Source: Gemmatimonadaceae bacterium (GTDB lineage Bacteria; Gemmatimonadota; Gemmatimonadetes; Gemmatimonadales; Gemmatimonadaceae). From it: a stretch of DNA of 9,430 nucleotides. The translations under genes were made by a program, and so were the position numbers. The notes below the pieces were generated by a model. That model made no database searches. It worked only from the letters and a program-made list of their open reading frames with translations, and had not been told where the DNA came from. The stretch is from positions 1 through 9,430 of the forward strand of contig JACDDZ010000054.1 in NCBI GenBank assembly GCA_013816695.1, given 5' to 3'. This document shows, piece by piece, positions 1 through 6,129 of the stretch (position 1 is its first letter; every line of letters starts with the position of its first letter).

Positions 1-529
1 GCGCGAGCGCAGGCAGAGCTAAGAACGCGCTGTAGAGCAACAGCGTTTCCGTTCCGCCTACAAGTGCATCCGGCATAGTGATGCTGGTCTCTTCTTCCGC
101 TTTCCCAGCGCCGGCCGAGCGTTTTTCAAGCAATGCTGCCAGATACATCCAGGAAGCAGAATTCACATAGAACGTCGCGAGCATCACCGAAGTCGCGAGC
201 CACGCCGCGGCGGTCGCAAAATGAATGGCGACGCCGATGGGGATCGCCGCGTACACTGTGAAGTCGGCGATGATGTCGATGTACCCACCGAAATCAGTTT
301 GTCTTTCTCCCTCTCTGGCGACAGCCCCGTCGAGCCCGTCAAGTATCCGATTCAGCGCCCATCCCAAAATGCCCAGGTCAAAACGGCCCTGGGAAACGGC
401 GACTGCGGCGAGCAGTCCGAAAAGCGCTGATGCCAGCGTGATGGCGTTTGGGTTTACGCGAGCGGCAAAGCGCGACGCCACGGGGTGGAGCAGTCGATTC
501 TTCAGCGGCCGCGCGATTGAATCGAGCAT
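1..529 (-). CDS. CDP-alcohol phosphatidyltransferase family protein (N-terminal 176 residues, runs off left edge)
   Basis: Integral membrane enzyme that moves a phosphatidyl or similar phospho group from a CDP-linked donor to an alcohol in phospholipid synthesis. Translating the minus strand from the ATG at 529 gives an open frame to the window edge. It contains the complete family signature DxxDGxxAR-x8-GxxxDxxxD: D64, D67, G68, A71, R72, G81, D85 and D89. The aspartates are the metal and CDP ligands known in this family. Hydrophobic stretches flank the motif at about residues 31-47 and 91-121, as expected for membrane helices. A GGTET segment near residue 163 is also common in this family. 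The upstream AGGA, about 8 nt from the ATG, serves as ribosome binding site. The gene is divergent from the TVP38 operon. The acceptor alcohol (glycerol phosphate, inositol phosphate, serine or other) cannot be decided from this part. The C-terminus lies outside the window. Confidence 0.9.
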   Translation of the reverse strand, partial: MLDSIARPLKNRLLHPVASRFAARVNPNAITLASALFGLLAAVAVSQGRFDLGILGWALNRILDGLDGAVAREGERQTDFGGYIDIIADFTVYAAIPIGVAIHFATAAAWLATSVMLATFYVNSASWMYLAALLEKRSAGAGKAEEETSITMPDALVGGTETLLLYSAFLALPALA

Positions 530-565
530 TAAGGGTTCCTGGTAGATGCCGGTCAGATGAGTATC

Positions 566-590
566 GGGAACCGTTACTTGCCGCGAAGTC
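566..590 (+). promoter_or_regulatory. Putative ECF-sigma promoter for the TVP38-oxidoreductase-sigma-anti-sigma operon
   Basis: GGGAACC at 566-572 is followed after 15 nt by GTC at 588-590. This resembles the GGAAC-type -35 and GTC/GTT-type -10 elements used by many ECF sigma factors, with ordinary ECF spacing. Transcription would start near 597-600, giving a short 5' UTR before the ATG at 625. The third gene downstream encodes an ECF sigma factor, and such factors commonly autoregulate. The match to this particular sigma factor is inferred. Short motifs like this also occur by chance. Confidence 0.45.
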
Positions 591-593
591 TTT

Positions 594-623
594 ATTATAT
601 ACAACCCTCCCGCACCAACCCAA
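594..623 (-). promoter_or_regulatory. Putative housekeeping (sigma-70 type) promoter for the CDP-alcohol phosphatidyltransferase gene
   Basis: On the minus strand a perfect TATAAT lies at 594-599. An upstream TTGGGT at 618-623 (three of six bases of TTGACA) gives an 18-nt spacer. The expected start is near 587, leaving a 5' UTR of about 58 nt before the ATG at 529. This is the most AT-rich patch in the divergent intergenic region. It overlaps the region where the opposing ECF-like promoter would initiate. Confidence 0.45.
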
Positions 624-624
624 G

Positions 625-1323
625 ATGAATCGCCCAACTGCATCCACGATCCTTCGCTGGACGATCGCAATAGTATTGGTGGCTTTGTTCATCTGGGCTG
701 CGCGCCACTACCTCGAACCATATGCAGCGCCCTTCGCTGAATGGGTCCGGGCGCGTGGAGCGTGGGGACCCGTCGCTTTCGTCGCCGTGTACATGGTCGC
801 TAGCCCGCTTCTGGTTCCGGGAACGATTCTCACCTTGATCGCGGGAGCGCTGTTTGGTTTTGTGCATGGTGTCATTTATGCCTTCGTCGGAGCGATGCTC
901 GGCTCGATTGCTTCGTTCCTGTTGGCACGTTACGCAGTCAGGCCGATTGTAGAGAGGCGACTTCGCGCCGACGAGCGGTTCAAAGCCATTGATCGCGCCG
1001 CGAAGAGCGGCGGAATGCGACTCGTGGCACTGCTACGACTCTCACCTGTGCTCCCGTATAACGTCCTCAACTATGCCCTGGGGATCACTGGCGTCGCCAC
1101 GAAGGACTACATACTAGGCACGGCCGCAATTCTGCCCGGGACTGCGATGTATGTCTATTACGGAACTGTGGCCGGAACTTTGACCGGCATCTCGAAATCG
1201 GTTCCACACGGCGCTGGCTACTATACGTTGATAGCAGTCGGCGTTGTCGCGACGATAGTCGCGGCGATTCTTATAGCGCGCCTGGCACGAAGTGAGCTCA
1301 AGCCACTGCAGCAGGCCGACTGA
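625..1323 (+). CDS. TVP38/TMEM64 (DedA-like, SNARE-associated) family membrane protein
   Basis: A 232-residue polytopic inner-membrane protein of the VTT/SNARE-associated family (Pfam SNARE_assoc). The family includes DedA proteins linked to membrane lipid scrambling or transport and to envelope homeostasis; the substrate here is unknown. An N-terminal membrane segment lies at about residues 11-28. The VTT core runs from about residue 48 to 185, with the Gly-rich GAMLGSIASFLLAR (89-102) and RLSPVLPYNVLNYALG (138-153), the hallmark Arg/Pro/Asn-containing loop of TVP38 proteins. A last membrane helix lies at about 200-219. I start at the ATG at 625. The frame stays open back to 448, but that extension is Arg-rich, covers the intergenic promoters and overlaps the divergent gene. 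No clear Shine-Dalgarno precedes this ATG. The stop lies 1 nt before the oxidoreductase start. TVP38 proteins are often adjacent or fused to MerA-like flavoproteins, which supports the pairing. Confidence 0.88.
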   Translation: MNRPTASTILRWTIAIVLVALFIWAARHYLEPYAAPFAEWVRARGAWGPVAFVAVYMVASPLLVPGTILTLIAGALFGFVHGVIYAFVGAMLGSIASFLLARYAVRPIVERRLRADERFKAIDRAAKSGGMRLVALLRLSPVLPYNVLNYALGITGVATKDYILGTAAILPGTAMYVYYGTVAGTLTGISKSVPHGAGYYTLIAVGVVATIVAAILIARLARSELKPLQQAD

Positions 1324-1324
1324 A

Positions 1325-2812
1325 ATGAGCGAGCTGACATCCATTGCGGGCGACTCCGACCGTGCATGGCGCGCCAATGTCTCGCCGGAGAATTGGACGA
1401 ATCCGGTACCCAGGGACAAATACGACCTGGTTGTGATCGGCGCGGGAACGGGTGGTCTTGTAACATCGGCCATAGCCGCCGCGCTTGGAGCTCGAGTCGC
1501 GCTGATCGAGCGCCACGCAATGGGAGGCGATTGTCTCAACGTCGGCTGTGTACCGTCCAAAGCTTTGTTGCGCGCGAGCCGAGCGTGGGCGGATGCGAGA
1601 GGAGGCAGGTTCGGGGCGCCGCAAGCCCAGGGCGACGGTGACTTCGCCGAGGCCATGAAGCATATGCGGCGCACACGCGCGAAAATCTCGGCGGTGGATT
1701 CTGCTGATCGCTACCGGGGAATGGACATCGATCTGTTTTTTGGGCAGGCCCAGTTCAAGTCACGCGACCAGATCGCGGTCGGAGATGCGGTGCTCAGATT
1801 CCGCCGCGCGGTCATCGCTACGGGTAGCAGTCCGGCGGTGCCTCCCATTGCCGGAATTCACGAGACACCATTTCTCACTAACGAAACGATCTTCGATCTT
1901 CAAACCCGACCGCGCCATCTGCTTGTTGTAGGCGGCGGACCGATAGGGTGCGAGTTGGCACAAGCGTTCCGCCGATTGGGGGCGGACGTGACTGTCCTCG
2001 AGCGGGGAGAGAGGATTCTCGCCAAGGATGACGCAGATGCTGCCGCCGTTGTCGCTCGTGCACTCGCCGTCGACGGAGTGGTAGTTCGCACGGGAGTCGA
2101 GCTGGAATTGGTCTCGAAGCGCGGGACTGATGTCGTCGTTCGTTTGAGCGGCGGTGAAGAGGTGCGTGGGGATTCAATTCTCGTCGCGGGCGGCAGAACC
2201 CCGAATACGCAGGGACTCGATCTCGAGCTCGGCGAAATCGTTTTCGACAAGAAGGGTGTGACCGTGGATCAGCATCTGCGGACTAGTAACCACTCTGTGT
2301 ATGCTGTGGGAGACGTGGCAGGGAGCTTCCAGTTCACCCACGTCGCGGATGCGCACGCACGGATGGTCGTTCGCAATGCCCTGTTTTTCGGACGTCAGCG
2401 CATGGACAGCCTGGTGGTACCGTGGTGTACGTATACCTCACCTGAGCTTGCTCACGTCGGGATGTCCACCGATCAGTTAGCAAATGTGAAGGGACTCCGC
2501 TCGATCACAGTTCCTCTCGAGCAAGTGGATCGGGCGACGCTGGAAGGGGACAGCGACGGATTCTGTCGCCTCCATCTCGTCGGAGATAAGATTGTGGCAG
2601 CGACGATGGTAGCAGACCGGGCGGGCGACATCATCGCGATTGTGGCTGCGGCAATGACCAACGGGCTGGGTGTGTCCGCTCTCGGAAAATCAATCTTTCC
2701 TTATCCCACCGAAGCGGAGGCGTTGCGAAGGGCCGCCGACGCCGCACGTCGAGGGTCGCTGACACCGGGCCGCAAGCGATTGTTAAGCAAGTTCTTCGGG
2801 TTGTTCCGTTGA
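1325..2812 (+). CDS. MerA-like FAD-dependent pyridine nucleotide-disulfide oxidoreductase
   Basis: A 495-residue class I flavoprotein disulfide reductase, a homodimeric NAD(P)H-dependent enzyme in this superfamily. The FAD site begins with GAGTGG (39-44). The redox disulfide is GGDCLNVGCVPSK, with C70 and C75. The NAD(P) Rossmann motif is GGGPIG (203-208). VYAVGDVAG (325-333) is the second FAD motif, and the C-terminal dimerisation domain covers about 366-480. The position of the catalytic His of lipoamide dehydrogenase and glutathione reductase is Tyr460 (FPYPTEAE), as in mercuric reductases. However, there is no N-terminal heavy-metal domain and no C-terminal Cys pair, so Hg(II) reduction is doubtful. 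The ATG at 1325 follows the TVP38 stop by 1 nt; a GTG at 1292 is a less likely alternative. The product probably reduces a small thiol or disulfide, a quinone or a reactive electrophile. Membership in a sigma/anti-sigma operon suggests stress-induced expression. Confidence 0.9.
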   Translation: MSELTSIAGDSDRAWRANVSPENWTNPVPRDKYDLVVIGAGTGGLVTSAIAAALGARVALIERHAMGGDCLNVGCVPSKALLRASRAWADARGGRFGAPQAQGDGDFAEAMKHMRRTRAKISAVDSADRYRGMDIDLFFGQAQFKSRDQIAVGDAVLRFRRAVIATGSSPAVPPIAGIHETPFLTNETIFDLQTRPRHLLVVGGGPIGCELAQAFRRLGADVTVLERGERILAKDDADAAAVVARALAVDGVVVRTGVELELVSKRGTDVVVRLSGGEEVRGDSILVAGGRTPNTQGLDLELGEIVFDKKGVTVDQHLRTSNHSVYAVGDVAGSFQFTHVADAHARMVVRNALFFGRQRMDSLVVPWCTYTSPELAHVGMSTDQLANVKGLRSITVPLEQVDRATLEGDSDGFCRLHLVGDKIVAATMVADRAGDIIAIVAAAMTNGLGVSALGKSIFPYPTEAEALRRAADAARRGSLTPGRKRLLSKFFGLFR

Positions 2813-2821
2813 GGTCGTTGA

Positions 2822-3403
2822 TTGAGAAATAAACCTCCCCCGGAGTTCGGCGCCGAGGCGCTCGTCAACCTCGACTCGGTGTACCGGTTCGCGGTGAGGC
2901 TTACGCAGGGACGAGTCAGTGACGCAGAAGATCTGGTGCAAGACACGTTTCTTCAGGCGCAGCGGAGTTGGGCAAGTTACGAGTCCCGGACGAATTGTCG
3001 CGCCTGGCTCTTCGCGATCTGCAGGAATCGTTTTCTTCGTGTTGCGTCGCGAGATGCCAGAATGGTGGAACTGCCGGATAACGAGGCAGCGGTCGAGGCA
3101 CTCGCCGCAACAGCAGTCTTCAACGAGGTGCAGTACGCAGACCCCGAACAGATTTTTTTTACTTCCTTCCTGGACGAGGAAGTGGTGCGAGCATTGGACG
3201 GGCTTCCTATGCCGTTTCGCGAGATAGTGGTGCTGAGCGATCTGGAAGGTTTGAGCTACGCAGAGGCGGCAGAGGTTTTGGGTCTTCCCGTTGGGACAGT
3301 TAAGAGCAGGCTGTTCAGGGGGCGGCGGATTCTACAGGAGAAGCTCTACGCTTACGCGGTTGAGATGGGTTACATCCAGCCGAGGGAGAGGACCGATGGA
3401 TAA
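2822..3403 (+). CDS. ECF-type RNA polymerase sigma factor (SigR/RpoE-like)
   Basis: A 193-residue ECF sigma factor with only sigma regions 2 and 4. Region 2 covers about residues 12-76, including DAEDLVQDTFLQAQRSW, which contacts core polymerase, and the -10-recognising part ending at WLFAICRNRF. Region 4 covers about 118-173, with the helix-turn-helix YAEAAEVLGLPVGTVKSRLFRG that reads the -35 element. An acidic, divergent linker lies between them. The start is TTG at 2822. The codon just upstream in this frame is a stop, and GAGG at 2811-2814 lies 7 nt before the TTG, overlapping the oxidoreductase stop. That arrangement favours translational coupling. The gene overlaps its anti-sigma partner by 8 nt. 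It probably directs transcription of this operon and of unlinked stress genes once released. A run of eight T lies at 3153-3160 within the linker. Confidence 0.93.
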   Translation: MRNKPPPEFGAEALVNLDSVYRFAVRLTQGRVSDAEDLVQDTFLQAQRSWASYESRTNCRAWLFAICRNRFLRVASRDARMVELPDNEAAVEALAATAVFNEVQYADPEQIFFTSFLDEEVVRALDGLPMPFREIVVLSDLEGLSYAEAAEVLGLPVGTVKSRLFRGRRILQEKLYAYAVEMGYIQPRERTDG

Positions 3404-3728
3404 TGCGATGATGATGCCGTGTGACCAGGTGATTTCGAAGTTATGGGAATACCTGGACGGCGCTCTTGACGAGGCACGAGCTGGGAAGATCAGGGAGCAT
3501 CTCGAAATGTGCGCGCGTTGCCTTCCTCAATACAATTTTGAGCTGGCGTTTCTGGCCCTGCTCAAGCGCAATTCCCGTCAACCCGTGCCTGCTTCTCTGC
3601 AACGAAAAGTGTTCGAGGCGCTGCTCGAGTCGAGCGCCTCAGACCCGAACGCACAGCTCTTAAGAAAGTCCAGCTTCTTCAATCGGCTGGGACAAGCCTG
3701 GAGAACGTTCAGAGGGCGGCGCAACTAG
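3396..3728 (+). CDS. Zinc-binding (zf-HC2/ZAS) anti-sigma factor, RsrA-like
   Basis: A 110-residue cytoplasmic protein with no membrane segment. It carries the anti-sigma zinc motif C9-x25-H35-x3-C39-x2-C42. This spacing equals that of Streptomyces RsrA (C11, H37, C41, C44), where oxidation of the zinc-bound thiols releases SigR. The LWEYLDG segment (16-22) is also typical of RsrA/RshA-type proteins. RsrA's extra N-terminal Cys3 has no counterpart here. The ATG at 3396 lies inside the 3' end of the sigma gene (8-nt overlap) and is preceded by the purine-rich GAGGGAGAGG, a good ribosome binding site. A longer in-frame extension back to 3291 would overlap sigma region 4 and is unlikely. Its predicted role is to sequester the sigma factor under reducing conditions. 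Redox control is inferred from the motif and from the flavoprotein neighbour. Confidence 0.88.
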   Translation: MDNAMMMPCDQVISKLWEYLDGALDEARAGKIREHLEMCARCLPQYNFELAFLALLKRNSRQPVPASLQRKVFEALLESSASDPNAQLLRKSSFFNRLGQAWRTFRGRRN

Positions 3729-3746
3729 GCGATGTGAAGGGCGTCA

Positions 3747-4577
3747 CTAGCCAGCCCAGCTTCGCGCGTTCTCCAATCTCTCCCTGATTATTTCCCGATC
3801 GCCAGTACGCAAGAACTTCCGGATCATCATCAACTGCCGTTCAATGCCCTCGACCGCCGATTCTATAGCTGCGGCGTTTTCAAGAATTATGGGAGTCCAA
3901 ACATCGGGAGACCCACCCGCCAGACGCGTCAGGCCTCGTCCGCCAGGCCCTAACTGGCTACGACTGATGCCAGCCTCCTCGAGAGCGATGGCGAGAGCGA
4001 TCGATACCAGGTGAGGAAGGTGGCTCGTCCAGGCAAGCAGATCATCGTGCGCACCAGCCTCGATTTCAACCGGCTTCGCGCCGAGCGATATCCATAACTC
4101 CCGCGCACGAGTGAGCGCGCTGTCCGATGCCTGCCGTGCAGGACACAGATAGACGGTTTCGTTCGCGAACAGGTCAGCGCGCGATGCCGCCCACCCGGAG
4201 CGATGGTCGCCGGCCAACGGATGTGACCCGACGAAAAGACGTCCAAGCGGCACCGCTTCCGCCGCAGCGACTATTCCGCGCTTCGTGCTTCCGACATCGG
4301 TTACCAATCCGACATCTTCGGCTTTCGCATTTATGCGCTGGAGTACGTCGAGTGCGGAATCCCCGTAAACGGCGATGATGACCGAGTCAGCGTCACCGAT
4401 TTCCTCCAGAGTTGGCGAGAGAGGCCGGGTTACAACTCCACTCGAGAGCGCAGCGTCGAGGCTGGCGGAATTTGAATCGTATCCTAAAATCCGGTTGCCT
4501 TGAGCGGCTAGACCTCGCGCGACCGAGCCGCCGATTAAACCAAGACCGACGACTGCGACGGTTTGTTGCGTACTCAT
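3747..4577 (-). CDS. tyrA: Prephenate dehydrogenase (TyrA)
   Basis: Oxidatively decarboxylates prephenate to 4-hydroxyphenylpyruvate, the committed step to tyrosine, or possibly arogenate to tyrosine. The protein has 276 residues, a usual length for a TyrA without an ACT domain. The Rossmann motif GLGLIGGS is at 11-18, and the acidic D34 after the second strand suggests NAD rather than NADP. Family residues are present: DVGSTK with S97, GSHPLAG with H119 (the likely catalytic His) and TSHLPH with H186. GLTRLAGGSPDVW (215-227) is the conserved helical-domain motif. The ATG at 4577 overlaps the chorismate mutase stop as ATGA, and GGA lies about 7 nt upstream. It is the last gene of the aroF-chorismate mutase-tyrA operon. 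No regulatory ACT domain is present, so feedback at this enzyme is not evident and control may lie at the upstream attenuator. Confidence 0.95.
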   Translation of the reverse strand: MSTQQTVAVVGLGLIGGSVARGLAAQGNRILGYDSNSASLDAALSSGVVTRPLSPTLEEIGDADSVIIAVYGDSALDVLQRINAKAEDVGLVTDVGSTKRGIVAAAEAVPLGRLFVGSHPLAGDHRSGWAASRADLFANETVYLCPARQASDSALTRARELWISLGAKPVEIEAGAHDDLLAWTSHLPHLVSIALAIALEEAGISRSQLGPGGRGLTRLAGGSPDVWTPIILENAAAIESAVEGIERQLMMIRKFLRTGDREIIRERLENARSWAG

Positions 4578-4843
4578 CGCTTTTCCGAGTACTGCGCCTT
4601 ACGCGATAAACCGAGAATGTGCCAGAAGATTTCGCGCACCGATTCCGGGTCCAGCCCCTCCGCCCGCGCACTGGCGATGGCGACCCGGATTCTTGCCGCT
4701 TCCCGCTGCGGATCCAGAATCGACAGGCCAAGTTTCTGCTTCAGCATTCCGGTTTGACGCGCGAGAGCGACGCGCTTTGAGAGCAGCGTGATGAACGCGC
4801 TGTCAACCGTCGCAATTTCCTCCCGGCAGCGCGCCAGCTCCAT
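4574..4843 (-). CDS. Chorismate mutase, AroQ class (monofunctional)
   Basis: Converts chorismate to prephenate, the substrate of the next gene's enzyme. From the ATG at 4843 the protein has 89 residues, the usual size of a stand-alone all-helical AroQ mutase. Aligned by eye with the mutase domain of E. coli PheA, all active-site residues are present: R7, R24, K35, D44, R47, E48 and Q84. I chose this start because AGGAGG lies 8 nt upstream and the protein then begins at the first catalytic helix. A GTG at 4882 or 4879, overlapping the DAHP synthase stop, would add up to 13 residues and remains possible. The gene ends in a 4-nt ATGA overlap with tyrA. DAHP synthases of this family often associate with AroQ mutases for allosteric control, so a physical complex is plausible but not shown. 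Confidence 0.92.
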   Translation of the reverse strand: MELARCREEIATVDSAFITLLSKRVALARQTGMLKQKLGLSILDPQREAARIRVAIASARAEGLDPESVREIFWHILGLSRKAQYSEKR

Positions 4844-4851
4844 CTGAAGAG

Positions 4852-4857
4852 CCTCCT
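4852..4857 (-). promoter_or_regulatory. Strong Shine-Dalgarno (AGGAGG) for chorismate mutase
   Basis: On the minus strand AGGAGG lies 8 nt before the ATG at 4843, within a longer purine run reaching 4867. It argues for the ATG start over the GTG codons that overlap the DAHP synthase stop. In those longer versions the same bases would encode a Gly/Glu-rich N-terminus. Confidence 0.6.
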
Positions 4858-4875
4858 CCTCCCCTCCAGCCTGGC

Positions 4876-5949
4876 TCACCACCCTTGCGCCAGTTCTTGC
4901 CGCACGTCGGAGGGGAGTCCGGCTGATGGCGCTAACAGCGTTCGGCCGGCGGCCAGGACAAATGGTCCGATTCGCGTCATCAGCGCGTCGAAGGCAGGAA
5001 GTGTGAGTGACTGATCTCCGTCCGATAGCGCCGATTCGGGGTCAGGGTGGACCTCAATGATCAATCCGTCCGCACCAGCGGCAATTGCGGCAAATGCCAA
5101 TGGCGCTACGAGATCCGCATCACCCCCGGCATGGCTCGGATCGACGATGATCGGCAAATGACTTTCGCGCTTGATGACCGGAATCGCCGAAACGTCCAAG
5201 GTATTTCGGGTCGCGGTTTCGAAGGTTCGGATGCCGCGCTCGCAGAGCACTACATCATTGTTTCCGTGAGCCATTATGTATTCGGCGGCCATCAGCAGCT
5301 CGGTGACGGTCGCTGAGATCCCACGCTTCAGAAGTACCGGCCGCTGCACCCGTCCCAACTCCGCGAGCAGCGCAAAGTTTTGCATGTTTCGCGCGCCCAC
5401 TTGAAGCATGTCCGCGTGCTCCGCCACAATGTCTACGTCGCGGGTATCGAGCACTTCGGTGACCACAGGCAAACCCGTCTCCGCGCGTGTTTCTGCGAGA
5501 ATTCGCAGCCCTTCAATGCCCATCCCCTGAAAGCTGTAAGGAGAAGTTCTTGGCTTGAACGCTCCGCCTCTGAGCATCGAGGCTCCCGCTTTTTTTACGG
5601 ACACAGCCGTCTCACGGAGCATTGCACTGCCTTCCACAGAACAGGGGCCGGCGATGATCGCAACGGCCTGCGCGCCGAATGAGGCTGCTCCGCCGACGCT
5701 GACAATTGTTTTTGCCGCAGCAAAATCTATGGACGCCCGCTTATAAGGTCTGAGCACAGGAGTTACGGACTCGACACCGGGCAGCGAGCGAAGCGCGACC
5801 CCTTCAAGCAGAGATTCGTCGCCGATGCATCCGACTATCGTTCTTCGCTCCCCTCGGGAAAGGTGAGTTCGGAGCCCTGCCGCTTCGACACGCTCCCGGA
5901 TGTGATCCAGCTCGGCTTCAGTGACGTTCGGACGCGTGACGATGATCAT
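4876..5949 (-). CDS. aroF: 3-deoxy-7-phosphoheptulonate (DAHP) synthase, type I beta
   Basis: Condenses phosphoenolpyruvate and erythrose 4-phosphate to DAHP, the first step of the shikimate pathway. The protein has 357 residues. An N-terminal ferredoxin-like domain (about 1-68) resembles the regulatory domain of Thermotoga maritima DAHP synthase. A TIM barrel follows from about residue 72. Barrel motifs are AGPCSVEG (100-107), [16 protein letters not shown] (127-142), GARNMQNF (185-192), LLKRG (206-210), CERGIRTFE (236-244) and DPSHAGG (270-276). The metal ligands C103, H273, E299 and D310 match the Thermotoga set C102, H272, E298 and D309 with a shift of one. GGGAA precedes the ATG at 5949. 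It is the first structural gene of the operon and sits directly behind the tyrosine-codon leader and terminator. The N-terminal domain may also bind Tyr or Phe for feedback, which would give two layers of control. Confidence 0.96.
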   Translation of the reverse strand: MIIVTRPNVTEAELDHIRERVEAAGLRTHLSRGERRTIVGCIGDESLLEGVALRSLPGVESVTPVLRPYKRASIDFAAAKTIVSVGGAASFGAQAVAIIAGPCSVEGSAMLRETAVSVKKAGASMLRGGAFKPRTSPYSFQGMGIEGLRILAETRAETGLPVVTEVLDTRDVDIVAEHADMLQVGARNMQNFALLAELGRVQRPVLLKRGISATVTELLMAAEYIMAHGNNDVVLCERGIRTFETATRNTLDVSAIPVIKRESHLPIIVDPSHAGGDADLVAPLAFAAIAAGADGLIIEVHPDPESALSDGDQSLTLPAFDALMTRIGPFVLAAGRTLLAPSAGLPSDVRQELAQGW

Positions 5950-5973
5950 AGAAAGATTCCCGGTTGGAAATTG

Positions 5974-6000
5974 AAAAAGGCCCGTGATGTTCCACGGGCC
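5974..6000 (-). terminator. Intrinsic terminator (attenuator) upstream of aroF
   Basis: On the minus strand GGCCCGTG (6000-5993) and CACGGGCC (5986-5979) form a perfect 8-bp, GC-rich stem with a 6-nt GAACAT loop. TTTTT (5978-5974) follows at once. It lies after the leader ORF stop and 24 nt before the aroF ATG, so it does not end a full gene but can stop transcription before the operon. Confidence 0.85.
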
Positions 6001-6083
6001 GGTCGAAGTGCTTGCGAAATGAAGTGCTAGATGGCTACTTCAGTCACGCGTACGCCTTCGTTCACGGCCCGTTGCGCGGGTCG
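5994..6083 (-). promoter_or_regulatory. Antiterminator and 1:2 pairing segments of the tyrosine attenuator
   Basis: Segment 2, ACGGGCCG (6072-6065), is a perfect 8-base complement of segment 3, CGGCCCGT (6001-5994). Segment 3 contains the 5' arm of the terminator, so the 2:3 and 3:4 stems exclude each other. Segment 1, within 6083-6077, can pair with segment 2 as CCCG/CGGG plus two outer pairs across one mismatch. Segment 1 starts one base after the last Tyr codon, so a ribosome stalled there would cover segment 1 and free segment 2. The pairing is read from the sequence; its use in vivo is inferred. Confidence 0.65.
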
Positions 6084-6123
6084 AGTAGTAATAGGAGGCG
6101 TAGTAATACGTTGTCAGTGGCAT
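6040..6123 (-). CDS. Tyr-rich leader peptide of the aroF-chorismate mutase-tyrA operon (27 aa)
   Basis: A small ORF translated from the ATG at 6123 to the TGA at 6040. Its N-terminal part reads MPLTTYYYASYYYST: six Tyr codons within the first 13, as two identical TAT-TAC-TAC blocks separated by Ala-Ser. The C-terminal half is Arg-rich, with no known domain expected. Clustered codons for the end product, followed by an intrinsic terminator and then biosynthetic genes for that amino acid, are the defining layout of ribosome-mediated attenuation, as in the E. coli pheA leader with its Phe run. No Shine-Dalgarno is present, and the promoter places +1 at or next to the ATG, so translation is probably leaderless. 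The peptide itself is probably unimportant; its translation rate is the signal. Confidence 0.85.
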   Translation of the reverse strand: MPLTTYYYASYYYSTRATGRERRRTRD

Positions 6124-6129
6124 GCGCTC

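Noticed and set aside
448..624. Longer start for the TVP38 protein (59 extra residues)
   Set aside because: The extension is Arg- and Ala-rich without family similarity, overlaps the divergent phosphatidyltransferase gene and covers both putative promoters. The ATG at 625 sits just before the first membrane helix.
3734..3747. Possible bidirectional terminator between the anti-sigma gene and tyrA
   Set aside because: The GTGA/TCAC stem has only 4 bp and no T-tract on either strand.
6005..6028. Direct repeat GAAGTGCT (6005-6012 and 6021-6028) between the leader stop and the terminator
   Set aside because: Two short copies with no matching inverted partner in the attenuator. I see no role for them in the pairing scheme.
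5950..6123. T-box or other tRNA/ligand riboswitch controlling aroF
   Set aside because: I see no T-box sequence or specifier structure. The short distance and the Tyr-codon ORF fit ribosome-mediated attenuation instead.
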